Positions 9,052 through 16,915 of a stretch of DNA of 17,495 bases are shown here, in pieces. The notes under the pieces were generated by a model that worked only from the letters and a program-made list of their open reading frames with translations, did no database searches and was not told where the DNA came from. Location: assembly GCA_964512305.1 (NCBI GenBank), contig CAZEIW010000192.1, positions 1 through 17,495 on the forward strand. The letters run 5' to 3'. The number at the start of each line of letters is the position of its first letter. The first letter of the stretch is position 1. This DNA comes from CAZEIW01 sp964512305. Its GTDB lineage: Bacteria; Pseudomonadota; Gammaproteobacteria; Burkholderiales; Burkholderiaceae_F. A program made the position numbers and the translations under genes.

Positions 9052-9087
9052 CGGAAATCCGTTTCCGGAGGGCGGGTTTCGAGCCCT
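9052..9087 (+). terminator. Weak hairpin pair after the transporter operon
   Basis: CGGAAA (9052-9057) pairs with TTTCCG (9062-9067) around TCCG, and AGGGC (9069-9073) pairs with GCCCT (9083-9087). The hairpins begin nine bases after the ATPase stop codon. They lack a T-run and are short, so termination here is only suggested. The rest of the 152-base gap before glgP shows no confident promoter; TAAGAT at 9138-9143 is -10-like but has no matching -35. Confidence 0.3.
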
Positions 9088-9194
9088 GCATTGCCGCCAA
9101 CGCGGGCGTGTCACCGCGTGCTTGCGCGTATTTCCATTAAGATCGCACGCGGTCCCGGAGTGGGGGACGCCGCCTCGCAGAAGAAGCCTCGAAC

Positions 9195-11753
9195 ATGGAC
9201 ATCCCCGGCACCGCCTACCAGGTCGAAGTCAATCCGAAGATACCGGAGCGTCTGAGCCGCCTGCAGGAGCTCGCACACGATCTCTGGTACAGCTGGGATC
9301 GCCCGACGCGGCAGCTGTTCGCGCGGCTCGATCCACGGTTGTGGAACGACGTCGGTTACAGCCCCAAGGTGCTCCTGCGGCGGATCGACGAGCGCCGGCT
9401 GCTCGAAGCTGCCGCCAACCCCGGCTTTCTGCACAGCTACGACCGGATCCTGGCAGCGTACGACAGCTATCTGGGCGAACTCCGACCTCGCAGCGGCGCA
9501 CCGGGCGCGCTGGGCGACCTCGATTTGATCGCCTATTTCTGCGCCGAGTTCGGGTTCCACGAGAGCCTGCCGATCTATTCGGGAGGCCTCGGGATACTCG
9601 CCGGCGACCACTGCAAGGCGGCGAGCGATGCGCGCCTGCCGTTCGTCGGCGTGGGGCTGCTGTATCGCCAGGGTTATTTCCAGCAGACGATCGACAACGA
9701 CGGCAGCCAGCACGCGCTGTACCGCGATTCGGATTTCGACGAGCTGCCGGTCACGCCCGTCTCGGGTGCCAACGGCGAGGAGATCCGTGTCGAGGTCAAC
9801 CTCCCGGCGCGCACGGTCAAGATCCGGATCTGGCAGGTGCGGGTCGGTTGGGTCCGCCTGTACCTGCTGGACACCGACCTGCGCGAAAACTCCGAGCGCG
9901 ACCGCCACATCACGCACCGCCTCTATGGGGGCGACCGGGACATGCGCATCTGCCAGGAGATCGTGCTCGGCATCGGCGGCGTGCGCGCGCTGGCGGCGCT
10001 CGGGATCGAGCCGACGGCGTGGCACATGAACGAAGGCCATGCCGCGTTCCTGGTGCTGGAACGCGTGCGCCAGCGGATGCTCACCGGGCTCGACTTTCCG
10101 GGCTCGCTCGAGGCGGTCGCCGCGAGCACGCTGTTCACGACGCATACGGCGGTCGCCGCCGGCCACGACCGCTTCGACGCCGAGATGATCTCGGGGTATT
10201 TCGACGGCTACTGCCGCGAGTTCGGCCTCGATCCGAAGCAGTTGTTCGCGCTTGGTCACACGCCGGGCCGCGGCGACTTCGACATGACGACGCTCGCGGT
10301 GCGCGGCTCGCGCTTCCACAACGGCGTGTCGAGGATCCACGGCGACGTCAGCGCGCGCATGCTGCACTACCTGTGGCCGCAGATCCAGGCCGACGAGAAC
10401 CCCGTCACCTACGTGACCAACGCGGTTCACGTGCCGACCTACCTGTCACCCGACTGGTACAGCGATTTCGACCGCTTCCTCGGCTTCGGCTGGACCGAGC
10501 GGCCAGGAGATTCCGCTTTGTGGGCGCGGGTCGAGGAGCTGCCCGACTACCTGATCTGGAGCAGGCACCAGTTCCTGAAATCGCAGATGCTCGCGCTGGT
10601 ACGCCAGCGAATCACGGTCCAGCACGACCGCAACCGCCGCAGCCAGTCGCACCTGGACCGGATGCTGCGCCTGGCGGACCCGGCCAATCCGAACGTGCTG
10701 ACGATCGGCTTCGGCAGGAGGTTCGCGACCTACAAGCGGGCCACGCTGCTGCTCGACGACCTCGAGCGGCTCAAGCGGATCATCGGCGACCCGCAACGGC
10801 CGGTGTTGTTCATCTTCGCGGGCAAGGCCCATCCGGCGGACGTGCCCGGGCAGGAGTTGATCCGGGAGCTGGCTCGCATCTCGCGCATGCCCGAGTTCGA
10901 GGGGCGGATCCTGCTCGTCGAGGGCTACGACCTGCGGCTCGCGCGCCGGCTGGTGTGCGGTGTCGACGTCTGGCTCAACAACCCGATTTATCCGCTCGAG
11001 GCCTCGGGCACGTCGGGAATGAAGGCCGGGATCAACGGCGTGCTGAACCTGTCGGTGCTCGACGGCTGGTGGGACGAGGGCTACACCGGCGACAACGGCT
11101 GGGCCATCAAGCCGGCGTCCGACGCGCTCGAGCAGTCCAAGCGCGACCACGAGGAGGCGGGCACGCTGTACGAGATCCTGCAGGATCAGGTGCTGCCGCA
11201 GTACTACCGGCGCGGCGAGATGGGTTATTCGCCCGAGTGGACGCGGCGCATGAAGCGCTCGATCTCGACCATCCTGCCGCACTTCAATACGAGCCGCATG
11301 CTCGGCGACTACGTGCGCAAGTTCTACGAGCCCGCCGCGCGCCAGGGCCGGCTGTACGCGCGGGACAGCTTCGAGACCGCGCGCGCGGTCGCCGCGTGGA
11401 AACGGCGCGTGCGCGAGGCCTGGCCGGGCGTGCGGGCGCAGAGGCTCGATCCGCCTGCGCGGCGCCTGCCTTTCGGCACCGCGTTGCGCGTCGAGGTGGC
11501 CGTCGCCCTCAACGGCCTCGACCCCGCCGACGTACGGGTCGAGGTGCCCGCCTTCAAGGCCGACGCCAGCGACGGGCCGTCCGCCTGCTACCCGCTGAAG
11601 TGCACCGGCACCGATCCCGCGACCGGCGAGTTCCGCTACCTGGCCGAGTTCGTGCCGGATTCCTGCGGCCGCTACGACTATCGGATCCGCGTGTACCCGT
11701 ACCGCGATGCGCTCACGCACCGCTTCGAGACGGGCCTGATGATCTGGGTCTGA
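9195..11753 (+). CDS. glgP: Alpha-glucan phosphorylase, DUF3417 type (GT35)
   Basis: An 852-residue glycogen/maltodextrin phosphorylase that releases glucose-1-phosphate from alpha-1,4-glucan with inorganic phosphate and pyridoxal phosphate, in the cytoplasm. It belongs to the branch with an N-terminal DUF3417-like domain (about 10-110; LAHDLWYSWDRPTRQLF), unlike E. coli GlgP/MalP. Conserved blocks: AEFGFHESLPIYSGGLGILAGDH (117-139), HMNEGHAAF (277-285), VTNAVHVPTY (408-417), GRRFATYKRA (507-516), and EASGTSGMKAGINGVLNLS (602-620) with K610 the likely PLP-binding lysine. A C-terminal beta-rich piece (about 760-852) ends in the family's ETGLMIWV. The ATG at 9195 is preceded by AGAAG, a weak ribosome-binding site. 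It faces glgA convergently across a 46-base gap. Confidence 0.93.
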   Translation: MDIPGTAYQVEVNPKIPERLSRLQELAHDLWYSWDRPTRQLFARLDPRLWNDVGYSPKVLLRRIDERRLLEAAANPGFLHSYDRILAAYDSYLGELRPRSGAPGALGDLDLIAYFCAEFGFHESLPIYSGGLGILAGDHCKAASDARLPFVGVGLLYRQGYFQQTIDNDGSQHALYRDSDFDELPVTPVSGANGEEIRVEVNLPARTVKIRIWQVRVGWVRLYLLDTDLRENSERDRHITHRLYGGDRDMRICQEIVLGIGGVRALAALGIEPTAWHMNEGHAAFLVLERVRQRMLTGLDFPGSLEAVAASTLFTTHTAVAAGHDRFDAEMISGYFDGYCREFGLDPKQLFALGHTPGRGDFDMTTLAVRGSRFHNGVSRIHGDVSARMLHYLWPQIQADENPVTYVTNAVHVPTYLSPDWYSDFDRFLGFGWTERPGDSALWARVEELPDYLIWSRHQFLKSQMLALVRQRITVQHDRNRRSQSHLDRMLRLADPANPNVLTIGFGRRFATYKRATLLLDDLERLKRIIGDPQRPVLFIFAGKAHPADVPGQELIRELARISRMPEFEGRILLVEGYDLRLARRLVCGVDVWLNNPIYPLEASGTSGMKAGINGVLNLSVLDGWWDEGYTGDNGWAIKPASDALEQSKRDHEEAGTLYEILQDQVLPQYYRRGEMGYSPEWTRRMKRSISTILPHFNTSRMLGDYVRKFYEPAARQGRLYARDSFETARAVAAWKRRVREAWPGVRAQRLDPPARRLPFGTALRVEVAVALNGLDPADVRVEVPAFKADASDGPSACYPLKCTGTDPATGEFRYLAEFVPDSCGRYDYRIRVYPYRDALTHRFETGLMIWV

Positions 11754-11768
11754 CGATCCGGGTCTGAC
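11741..11768 (+). repeat. 14-bp tandem duplication across the glgP stop codon
   Basis: GATCTGGGTCTGAC (11741-11754) is followed at once by GATCCGGGTCTGAC (11755-11768), one mismatch in 14. The first copy encodes the last residues and the TGA stop; the second lies just past the gene and repeats the TGA in another frame. It looks like a slippage duplication. Confidence 0.6.
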
Positions 11769-11799
11769 GCGCAGGCGGCGGCGCCGCCCGGAGCTCGGA

Positions 11800-13299
11800 T
11801 CAGGCCCGCTCGGCCAGCCGCCTGTACAGTGCCGCGTACTGTCGCGCGCTCGAGGCCCAGCTGAAATCCCGGGCCATGCCGTTGCGCTGCAGACGGTGCC
11901 AGGTCGGCGGGTCGCGATAGGCGGCCAGCGCCCGCACCATCGCCGCCAGCAGGTCGCCCGCGGTCGGGGACGCGAACCGGAATCCGGTCGCACTGCCATC
12001 GGCAAGGCCCGGCGCGGAGTAGTCGCCGACCGAATCGACCAGCCCTCCGGTCGCGCAGACGATCGGCGGCGTGCCGTAGCGCTGGCTGTACATCTGGTTC
12101 ATGCCGCAGGGTTCGAAGCGCGACGGCATCAGGTACATGTCGGCCCCGGCCTCGATCTGGTGCGCCAGCGATTCGTCGAACACGACGGCGACCGCGATCC
12201 TTCCCGGGTGGCGTTGCGCCAGGTCGAGCAGCTGGCGTTCGACAGCCGGATCCCCGCGCCCCTGAATGGCCAATTGCGCCGGCAATTGGACCAGCAGCTC
12301 GCCGAGCTGCGCGACGAGGTCGAGGCCCTTCTGCTCCACCAGGCGGCTCACGATGCCCATCAGCGGCGGGCGCCCGTCGACCTCCAGCCCCAGCCGCTTC
12401 TGCAAAGCCCGCTTGTTGTGAGCCTTCAAATCCAGCCTGGCCGCGTCGTAGCGCTGGGCGATCAACGGATCGGCGGCCGGGTTCCACACGTCGGTGTCGA
12501 TGCCGTTGAGGATGCCGTGCAGCACCGACCTCCGCGCGGTCAGCAGCCCCTGCAATCCGAAGCCCAGCGGCTCGCGGCAGATCTCGTCGGCGTAGGTCGG
12601 ACTGACGGTCGTGATCGCGTCCGCGCAGGCGAGCGCGCCCTTGAGGAACGACACCTGGCCGTAGAACTCGACGCCGTCGACGCCGAACGCCTGCGGCGGA
12701 AGCTGCAGCACGGGCAGCCGGTGCGCCGGGAACAGGCCCTGGTAGGCGAGGTTGTGGATCGTGATCACGCTCGCCGCCCGCCGGCCGTCCTTGAAGCGCA
12801 GGTAGACCGGCGCCAGACCCGCCTGCCAGTCGTTGCAATGGACGACATCGGCGCGCCAGCGCGCCGCCTCGGTGGACGGAGCCGGGCCGGAAGTCTCGAG
12901 GCCGGACTCCGAGCCGAGCAGCGCCGCAACGCGCGACAGCTGCGCGAAGCGAAGGTCGTTGTCGACCCAGTCCTTGCCCTGCGGGTCCTGGTAGGGGCTG
13001 CCCGGGCGGTCGTAGAGCGAAGGACAGTCGAGGATCCAGACCGGCACGCCACCGGGCGCCTTCGCCGCGAGGATGCGCGCCGCGGGCAGTTCGCCCGAGG
13101 AGGGAATCGCGGCGATCGCGTCGGCTGCCGGCAGCGCCTTCAGGACCGCGGCGTAGCCCGGCAGCAGGACCCGCACGTCGATCCCGAGGCGGGCAAGGGC
13201 CGCGGGCAGCGCCCCGGCGACATCGCCCAGGCCGCCCGTCTTGACGTAGGGCACGCACTCGGGCGTTGCAAACAGGACCCGCAGCGAGTCGTCGTTCAA
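11800..13299 (-). CDS. glgA: Glycogen synthase (ADP-glucose type, GT5)
   Basis: A 499-residue glycosyltransferase that extends alpha-1,4-glucan from ADP-glucose in the cytoplasm. Numbered from the TTG start: KTGGLGDV (20-27) is the sugar-nucleotide/glucan binding loop; then VHCNDWQAG (153-161), ITIHNLAYQG (179-188), SRLVEQKG (318-325, with R319 and K324), and SRFEPCGMNQ (393-402) with E396 as the conserved Glu, followed by RYGTPPIVCATGGLVDSV. Length matches bacterial GlgA (about 480-490). The frame is open to a GTG at 13344, but that codon has no ribosome-binding site and adds 15 unlikely residues. The TTG at 13297-13299 has GGGAG seven bases upstream and starts just before the first strand (LRVLFATPE), so I prefer it. 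It diverges from the GH57 gene and converges on glgP. Confidence 0.94.
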   Translation of the reverse strand: MNDDSLRVLFATPECVPYVKTGGLGDVAGALPAALARLGIDVRVLLPGYAAVLKALPAADAIAAIPSSGELPAARILAAKAPGGVPVWILDCPSLYDRPGSPYQDPQGKDWVDNDLRFAQLSRVAALLGSESGLETSGPAPSTEAARWRADVVHCNDWQAGLAPVYLRFKDGRRAASVITIHNLAYQGLFPAHRLPVLQLPPQAFGVDGVEFYGQVSFLKGALACADAITTVSPTYADEICREPLGFGLQGLLTARRSVLHGILNGIDTDVWNPAADPLIAQRYDAARLDLKAHNKRALQKRLGLEVDGRPPLMGIVSRLVEQKGLDLVAQLGELLVQLPAQLAIQGRGDPAVERQLLDLAQRHPGRIAVAVVFDESLAHQIEAGADMYLMPSRFEPCGMNQMYSQRYGTPPIVCATGGLVDSVGDYSAPGLADGSATGFRFASPTAGDLLAAMVRALAAYRDPPTWHRLQRNGMARDFSWASSARQYAALYRRLAERA

Positions 13300-13479
13300 G
13301 GTCCGGCTCCCGTGCAAACGCGGACGAAACGTGGGCAACGCCACACAGTGTAGGTGAACCAGCGGCCCCGTACCGGCCCACGGGCGCCGCGTGCGTTATT
13401 CTCCCTCGGGGCGGGCGGTTCCAGTGCCGCTCGAAGCTGTGGTTCAGGGAGAAGTGACGATGCAGGCGAGGGAATCGGC
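13300..13479. promoter_or_regulatory. Divergent regulatory region between glgA and the GH57 gene
   Basis: The 180 bases between the two chosen starts should carry promoters for glgA (-) and the GH57 gene (+). A short near-palindrome ACACAGTGT lies at 13343-13351, followed by GGTGAACC at 13353-13360. No convincing -35/-10 pair was found on either strand; the AT-richest spot is GTTATTCT near 13395. The distal part holds a possible seven-codon leader ORF (13460-13483). Confidence 0.4.
13307..13311 (-). promoter_or_regulatory. Ribosome-binding site deciding the TTG start of glgA
   Basis: On the - strand GGGAG is followed by a seven-base spacer and the TTG at 13299-13297. The same GGGAG with seven-base spacing precedes pgm in this window, which supports reading TTG as the real start rather than GTG 13344. 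Confidence 0.55.
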
Positions 13480-13483
13480 GTGA
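13460..13483 (+). CDS. Possible seven-codon leader ORF coupled to the GH57 gene
   Basis: An ATG at 13460 opens MQARESA and stops at TGA 13481-13483. It has a good Shine-Dalgarno, AGGGAG at 13446-13451, eight bases upstream. Its stop overlaps the GTG start of the GH57 gene (GTGA at 13480-13483), and the GH57 ribosome-binding site GAGGGA (13468-13473) lies inside it. This is the layout of a translationally coupled leader, but such a short frame could be chance. Confidence 0.3.
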   Translation: MQARESA

Positions 13484-15195
13484 CGGCGGCACGGGGCAGG
13501 ATCGATCTGGTGGTGGCCTGGCACATGCACCAGCCCGACTACCGCGACCGCGCCAGCGGCCAGTTCGCGATGCCATGGGTGTACCTGCACGCGATCAAGG
13601 ATTACACCGACATGGCGTGGCACCTCGAGCAGCATCCGCAGATGCGTGCCGTCGTGAACTTCGTGCCGGTGCTGCTCGACCAGCTGGAAGACTACGTCGA
13701 CCAGTTCGATCACGGACTGCGCGATCCGCTGCTCGCGCTGCTGGCGCGCGACGAGGCGACGCCCCTTGGACCCGCAGAGCGGGCATACGCGCTGCGGACG
13801 TGCTTCCAGGCCAATCACAGCCGGCTGATCGAGCCGTATCCCGCGTACCGGCGCATGCGGGACCTGTACGCGAGTCTGGCGGGGCACGGTGAACGCGAGC
13901 TGGCGTACCTGTCGGATCGCTACGTGTTCGATCTGGTCACCTGGTATCACCTGGCCTGGACCGGCGAGAGCGTGCGGCGCGAGTCCGAGCTGATCGCGCG
14001 GCTGTTGTCCCAGGAGACGAGCTTCACTTTCGAGGACCGCCGCTCCCTGCTGCAGCTTTTCGCCGAGCTCATTCGCGACGTCGTGCCGCGCTACCGGCGG
14101 CTCGCCGAGCGGGGCCAGATCGAGCTGTCGACGACGCCGCACGGGCACCCGCTGGCGCCGCTGATGTTCGATTTCGCCAGCGCCCGCGATTCGCTGCCGG
14201 ACGCTCCGCTGCCGCATGCGCATGCCTACCCGGGCGGCGCGGTTCGGGTCTCCCGGCATCTGGAGTCGGCCCTTCAGACTCATGCGCACCGGTTCGGTGC
14301 GCCTGCGCGCGGCGTGTGGCCCGCCGAGGGCGCCGTGTCACCCGCGCTCCTCTCCGTGCTGGGCGCGGCGGGCGTCGGGTGGACTGCGAGCAGCGAAGCC
14401 GTGCTCGCCAACAGCCTGCGCCGCAGCCACGTGGGCGAGGCGCGCGAGGCCTTTCTTTACCGGCCTTACAGGATCAAGGGCGTCGGGGCGCAACCGGTGT
14501 GCTTCTTTCGGGACGACCGCCTGTCCGACCTGATCGGGTTCGAGTATTCGAAGTGGAACGGTCGCGACGCCGCCGAGCACTTCATCAACCAGGCGCTCGG
14601 AAGCGCCGGGAAGGCGAAAGGGAAGGCCGCCCCGGTCGTCAGCGTGATCCTCGACGGCGAGAATGCCTGGGAGTTCTTTCCCTACAACGGCTTCTATTTC
14701 CTGTCGGCGCTGTACGAGCGGCTGCAGAACCACCCTCAGCTGCGCCCGACGACCTTCAGCGCCGTGCTCGACGAGCGCCGATCCGCGGCGCCGGCCGACC
14801 AGGCGTTCGGCGAGCTCGCCACGCTGGTCGCCGGCAGCTGGGTGTTCGGCAATTTCGCGACCTGGATCGGCTCCGAGGACAAGAACCGCGCCTGGGATCT
14901 GCTGTGCGCGGCCAAGTCGGCGTTCGATGCCGCGATCGCGGGCGGGGGCCTGAGCGCCGAGCAGGCGAACGCGGCGACGGCGCAACTCGTGGATTGCGAG
15001 AGCTCGGACTGGTTCTGGTGGCCCGGCGACTACAACCCTGGCCCCGCGGTGGCGGCGTTCGAAGCGATGTTCCGCGCCAAGCTCGCTCATCTGTACCACC
15101 TGCTGCAGCTGCCGGCGCCCGCTGAGCTCGCGGTTTCGTTCAGCCATGGCGCCGGCCGCCCGGAGATGGGGGGCGCGATGCGGCGCTCGACTTGA
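13480..15195 (+). CDS. Glycoside hydrolase family 57 (alpha-amylase / alpha-glucanotransferase-like)
   Basis: A 571-residue GH57 enzyme, a retaining alpha-glucan hydrolase or transferase unrelated in fold to GH13 amylases. Visible family motifs are HMHQP (15-19), STTPHGHPL (217-225), GVWPAEGAVS (278-287) with E283 the expected nucleophile, and ILDGENAWEFF (390-400) with D392 the expected acid/base. The downstream part is helical (TWIGSEDKNRAW; SSDWFWWPGDYN). No signal peptide is seen, so it acts in the cytoplasm. GTG 13480 is chosen because GAGGGA sits six bases upstream and RIDLVVAWHMHQP follows at once; the frame stays open to 13354, but those 42 residues look non-coding. It sits between glgA and pgm-glgB, so the likely substrate is glycogen or maltodextrin. 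Family alone cannot separate amylase, 4-alpha-glucanotransferase and branching activity. Confidence 0.92.
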   Translation: MTAARGRIDLVVAWHMHQPDYRDRASGQFAMPWVYLHAIKDYTDMAWHLEQHPQMRAVVNFVPVLLDQLEDYVDQFDHGLRDPLLALLARDEATPLGPAERAYALRTCFQANHSRLIEPYPAYRRMRDLYASLAGHGERELAYLSDRYVFDLVTWYHLAWTGESVRRESELIARLLSQETSFTFEDRRSLLQLFAELIRDVVPRYRRLAERGQIELSTTPHGHPLAPLMFDFASARDSLPDAPLPHAHAYPGGAVRVSRHLESALQTHAHRFGAPARGVWPAEGAVSPALLSVLGAAGVGWTASSEAVLANSLRRSHVGEAREAFLYRPYRIKGVGAQPVCFFRDDRLSDLIGFEYSKWNGRDAAEHFINQALGSAGKAKGKAAPVVSVILDGENAWEFFPYNGFYFLSALYERLQNHPQLRPTTFSAVLDERRSAAPADQAFGELATLVAGSWVFGNFATWIGSEDKNRAWDLLCAAKSAFDAAIAGGGLSAEQANAATAQLVDCESSDWFWWPGDYNPGPAVAAFEAMFRAKLAHLYHLLQLPAPAELAVSFSHGAGRPEMGGAMRRST

Positions 15196-15236
15196 CCGGA
15201 AGGTCGCCCGGCTGCGCCCGCGCCGAACGCGTCCCC

Positions 15237-15256
15237 GACGCCTGCCGCCCGGCGTC
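15237..15256. terminator. Hairpin between the convergent GH57 and pgm genes
   Basis: GACGCC (15237-15242) and GGCGTC (15251-15256) form a six-bp GC stem with an eight-base loop in the 66-base gap between the stop codons of the two convergent genes. No T-run follows, so this is a candidate only. Confidence 0.3.
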
Positions 15257-15261
15257 CCGTC

Positions 15262-16896
15262 TCAGGAGACGACGTCCGGCTGCTGGCGTCCCGTATGGCG
15301 TCGTATGCCTGCGATCGACTCGGCAGCCGCCACGAGGTCGGCAAGCGCGGTCGACGTTGGCATACCCTGGCGCTCGGGATCCGCTTCGAACCGCTCCAGG
15401 TACACGCGCAGCGTCGCACCCTCGGTGCCGGTGCCGGACAGGCGGAACACGACCCGCGAGCCGCCCTTGAACGCGATGCAGATGCCCTGGCCGCTGCTGA
15501 CAGATCCGTCCACCGGGTCCTTGTAGGCGAAGTCGGACGCGCCTTCCACCTGGTAGCCGCCGAAGCTGCGTCCGGCCAGACCCTGCAGGGCAGCCCCGAG
15601 TTCCGCCATCAGCGCGCCCGCGTGGGCGGTGTCGAGCGCCTCGTAGTCGTGACGCGCATAGTAGTTGCGGCCGAAACGCCGCCAGTGGCCGCGCACGATG
15701 GCTTCGACCGGTTCGCGGCGCGCGGCGAGGACGTCGAGCCAGAACAGCACGGCCCACAGACCGTCTTTCTCCCGCACATGGTCGGCGCCGGTTCCCGCGC
15801 TTTCCTCGCCGCAAAGCGTGACGAGACCGGCGTCGAGCAGGTTGCCGAAGAACTTCCATCCGGTCGGTGTCTCGAAGCAGCCGATGTCGAGCGCCTGCGC
15901 GACACGGTCGACCGCGCGGCTCGTCGGCATCGAGCGCGCCACGCCCTTGAGCCCGCCGGCGAAGGCGGGAACCAGCCGCGCATTGGCGGTCAGCACCGCC
16001 AGCGAATCGCTCGGGGCGACGATGAAGCGGCGGCCGACGATCATGTTGCGGTCGCCGTCACCGTCGGACGCGGCGCCGAAGTCCGGCCCGTCGTCGGCAT
16101 TCATCACGCCCAGAAGCTGTCCGGCCCAGACCGGATTCGGATCGGGGTGCCCGCCGCCGAAGTCGGGGAGCGGCGTGCCGTTGATGACCGAGCCGCCGGG
16201 CGCGCCCAGTTGCGCTTCGAGGATCGCGTGCGCGTAAGGGCCCGTGATCGCGTGCATCGCGTCGAAGCAGATCCGGAAGCGCCCGGAGCCCACCAGCTTG
16301 CGCATGCGGTCGAAATCGAACAGCCGCTGCATCAGGTGCGCGTAGTCGGCGACCGGATCGACCACGTCGACGCGCATCGCGCCGACCGCGGTGCTTCCAT
16401 CACGCGTCAGGTCGACCGGAGGCGCATCGACGGTCAGATAGCGGTCGATCGTCTGCGTGCGGGCGTAAACCGCCTCGGTCACGCGCTCCGGCGCCGGGCC
16501 GCCGTTGGCGACGTTGTACTTGATGCCGAAGTCGCCGTCTGGTCCGCCCGGGTTGTGGCTCGCCGACAGGATGATGCCGCCGTATGCGCCGTTCTTGCGG
16601 ATCAGGTGGCTTGCGGCCGGCGTCGACAGCAGGCCGCCGCGGCCGACCAGTGCCCGTCCGAAACCATTCGCGGCCGCGAGGCGCAGGATGACCTGCAGCG
16701 CGTCGTCGTTGAAAAAGCGGCCGTCGCCGCCGATCACGAGCGTCGTGCCGGCATGGTCCGGCAGGACGTCGAACAGGCTCTGGACGAAGGCCTCGACATA
16801 CCCGGGCTGCCGGAACACCTGCACTTTCTTGCGCAGGCCCGAGGTGCCGGGACGCTGGCCGGGGAAGGGTTCAATCGCGACGAAACGAGGCTGCAT
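15262..16896 (-). CDS. pgm: Alpha-D-glucose phosphoglucomutase (PGM1-like)
   Basis: A 544-residue phosphohexomutase interconverting glucose-1-phosphate and glucose-6-phosphate, linking glycogen to glycolysis. The N-terminus PGQRPGTSGLRKKV (12-25) is that of the eukaryote-like PGM1 branch also found in many bacteria, and differs from E. coli Pgm. Catalytic serine loop SASHNPGG (111-118) with S113 phosphorylated; metal loop DGDGD (278-282); sugar-binding GEES (363-366); phosphate-binding RLSGTGTEG (485-493). All four domains are complete. ATG 16894-16896 is preceded by GGGAG with a seven-base spacer, and the family start begins directly there; the frame stays open further upstream but would overlap glgB. 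Only 19 bases separate it from the glgB stop, so they form an operon read glgB to pgm. In this cluster Pgm handles glucose-1-phosphate made by GlgP or supplies it for ADP-glucose synthesis. Confidence 0.95.
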   Translation of the reverse strand: MQPRFVAIEPFPGQRPGTSGLRKKVQVFRQPGYVEAFVQSLFDVLPDHAGTTLVIGGDGRFFNDDALQVILRLAAANGFGRALVGRGGLLSTPAASHLIRKNGAYGGIILSASHNPGGPDGDFGIKYNVANGGPAPERVTEAVYARTQTIDRYLTVDAPPVDLTRDGSTAVGAMRVDVVDPVADYAHLMQRLFDFDRMRKLVGSGRFRICFDAMHAITGPYAHAILEAQLGAPGGSVINGTPLPDFGGGHPDPNPVWAGQLLGVMNADDGPDFGAASDGDGDRNMIVGRRFIVAPSDSLAVLTANARLVPAFAGGLKGVARSMPTSRAVDRVAQALDIGCFETPTGWKFFGNLLDAGLVTLCGEESAGTGADHVREKDGLWAVLFWLDVLAARREPVEAIVRGHWRRFGRNYYARHDYEALDTAHAGALMAELGAALQGLAGRSFGGYQVEGASDFAYKDPVDGSVSSGQGICIAFKGGSRVVFRLSGTGTEGATLRVYLERFEADPERQGMPTSTALADLVAAAESIAGIRRHTGRQQPDVVS

Positions 16897-16903
16897 CGGG
16901 TCG

Positions 16904-16908
16904 CTCCC
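16904..16908 (-). promoter_or_regulatory. Ribosome-binding site of pgm
   Basis: GGGAG on the - strand, seven bases before the pgm ATG, lies inside the 19-base gap after glgB. It decides the ATG at 16896 over the longer open frame. Confidence 0.6.
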
Positions 16909-16915
16909 GCGCGTC

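Noticed and set aside
9122..9143. TTGCGC and TAAGAT as a promoter for glgP
   Set aside because: The spacing is only about 10 bases, too short for a sigma-70 promoter.
11771..11790. GGCGGCGCCGCC palindrome between glgP and glgA as a terminator
   Set aside because: It is a simple GC repeat with no natural loop and no T-run, expected by chance in DNA of this composition.
10446..12005. A long - strand open frame opposite glgP extending into glgA
   Set aside because: It overlaps two well-supported genes, has no family motifs and begins inside glgA in another frame.
13354..13479. Upstream extension of the GH57 gene to GTG 13354
   Set aside because: The added 42 residues are low-complexity, no ribosome-binding site precedes 13354, and GTG 13480 has GAGGGA at good spacing directly before the conserved N-terminus.
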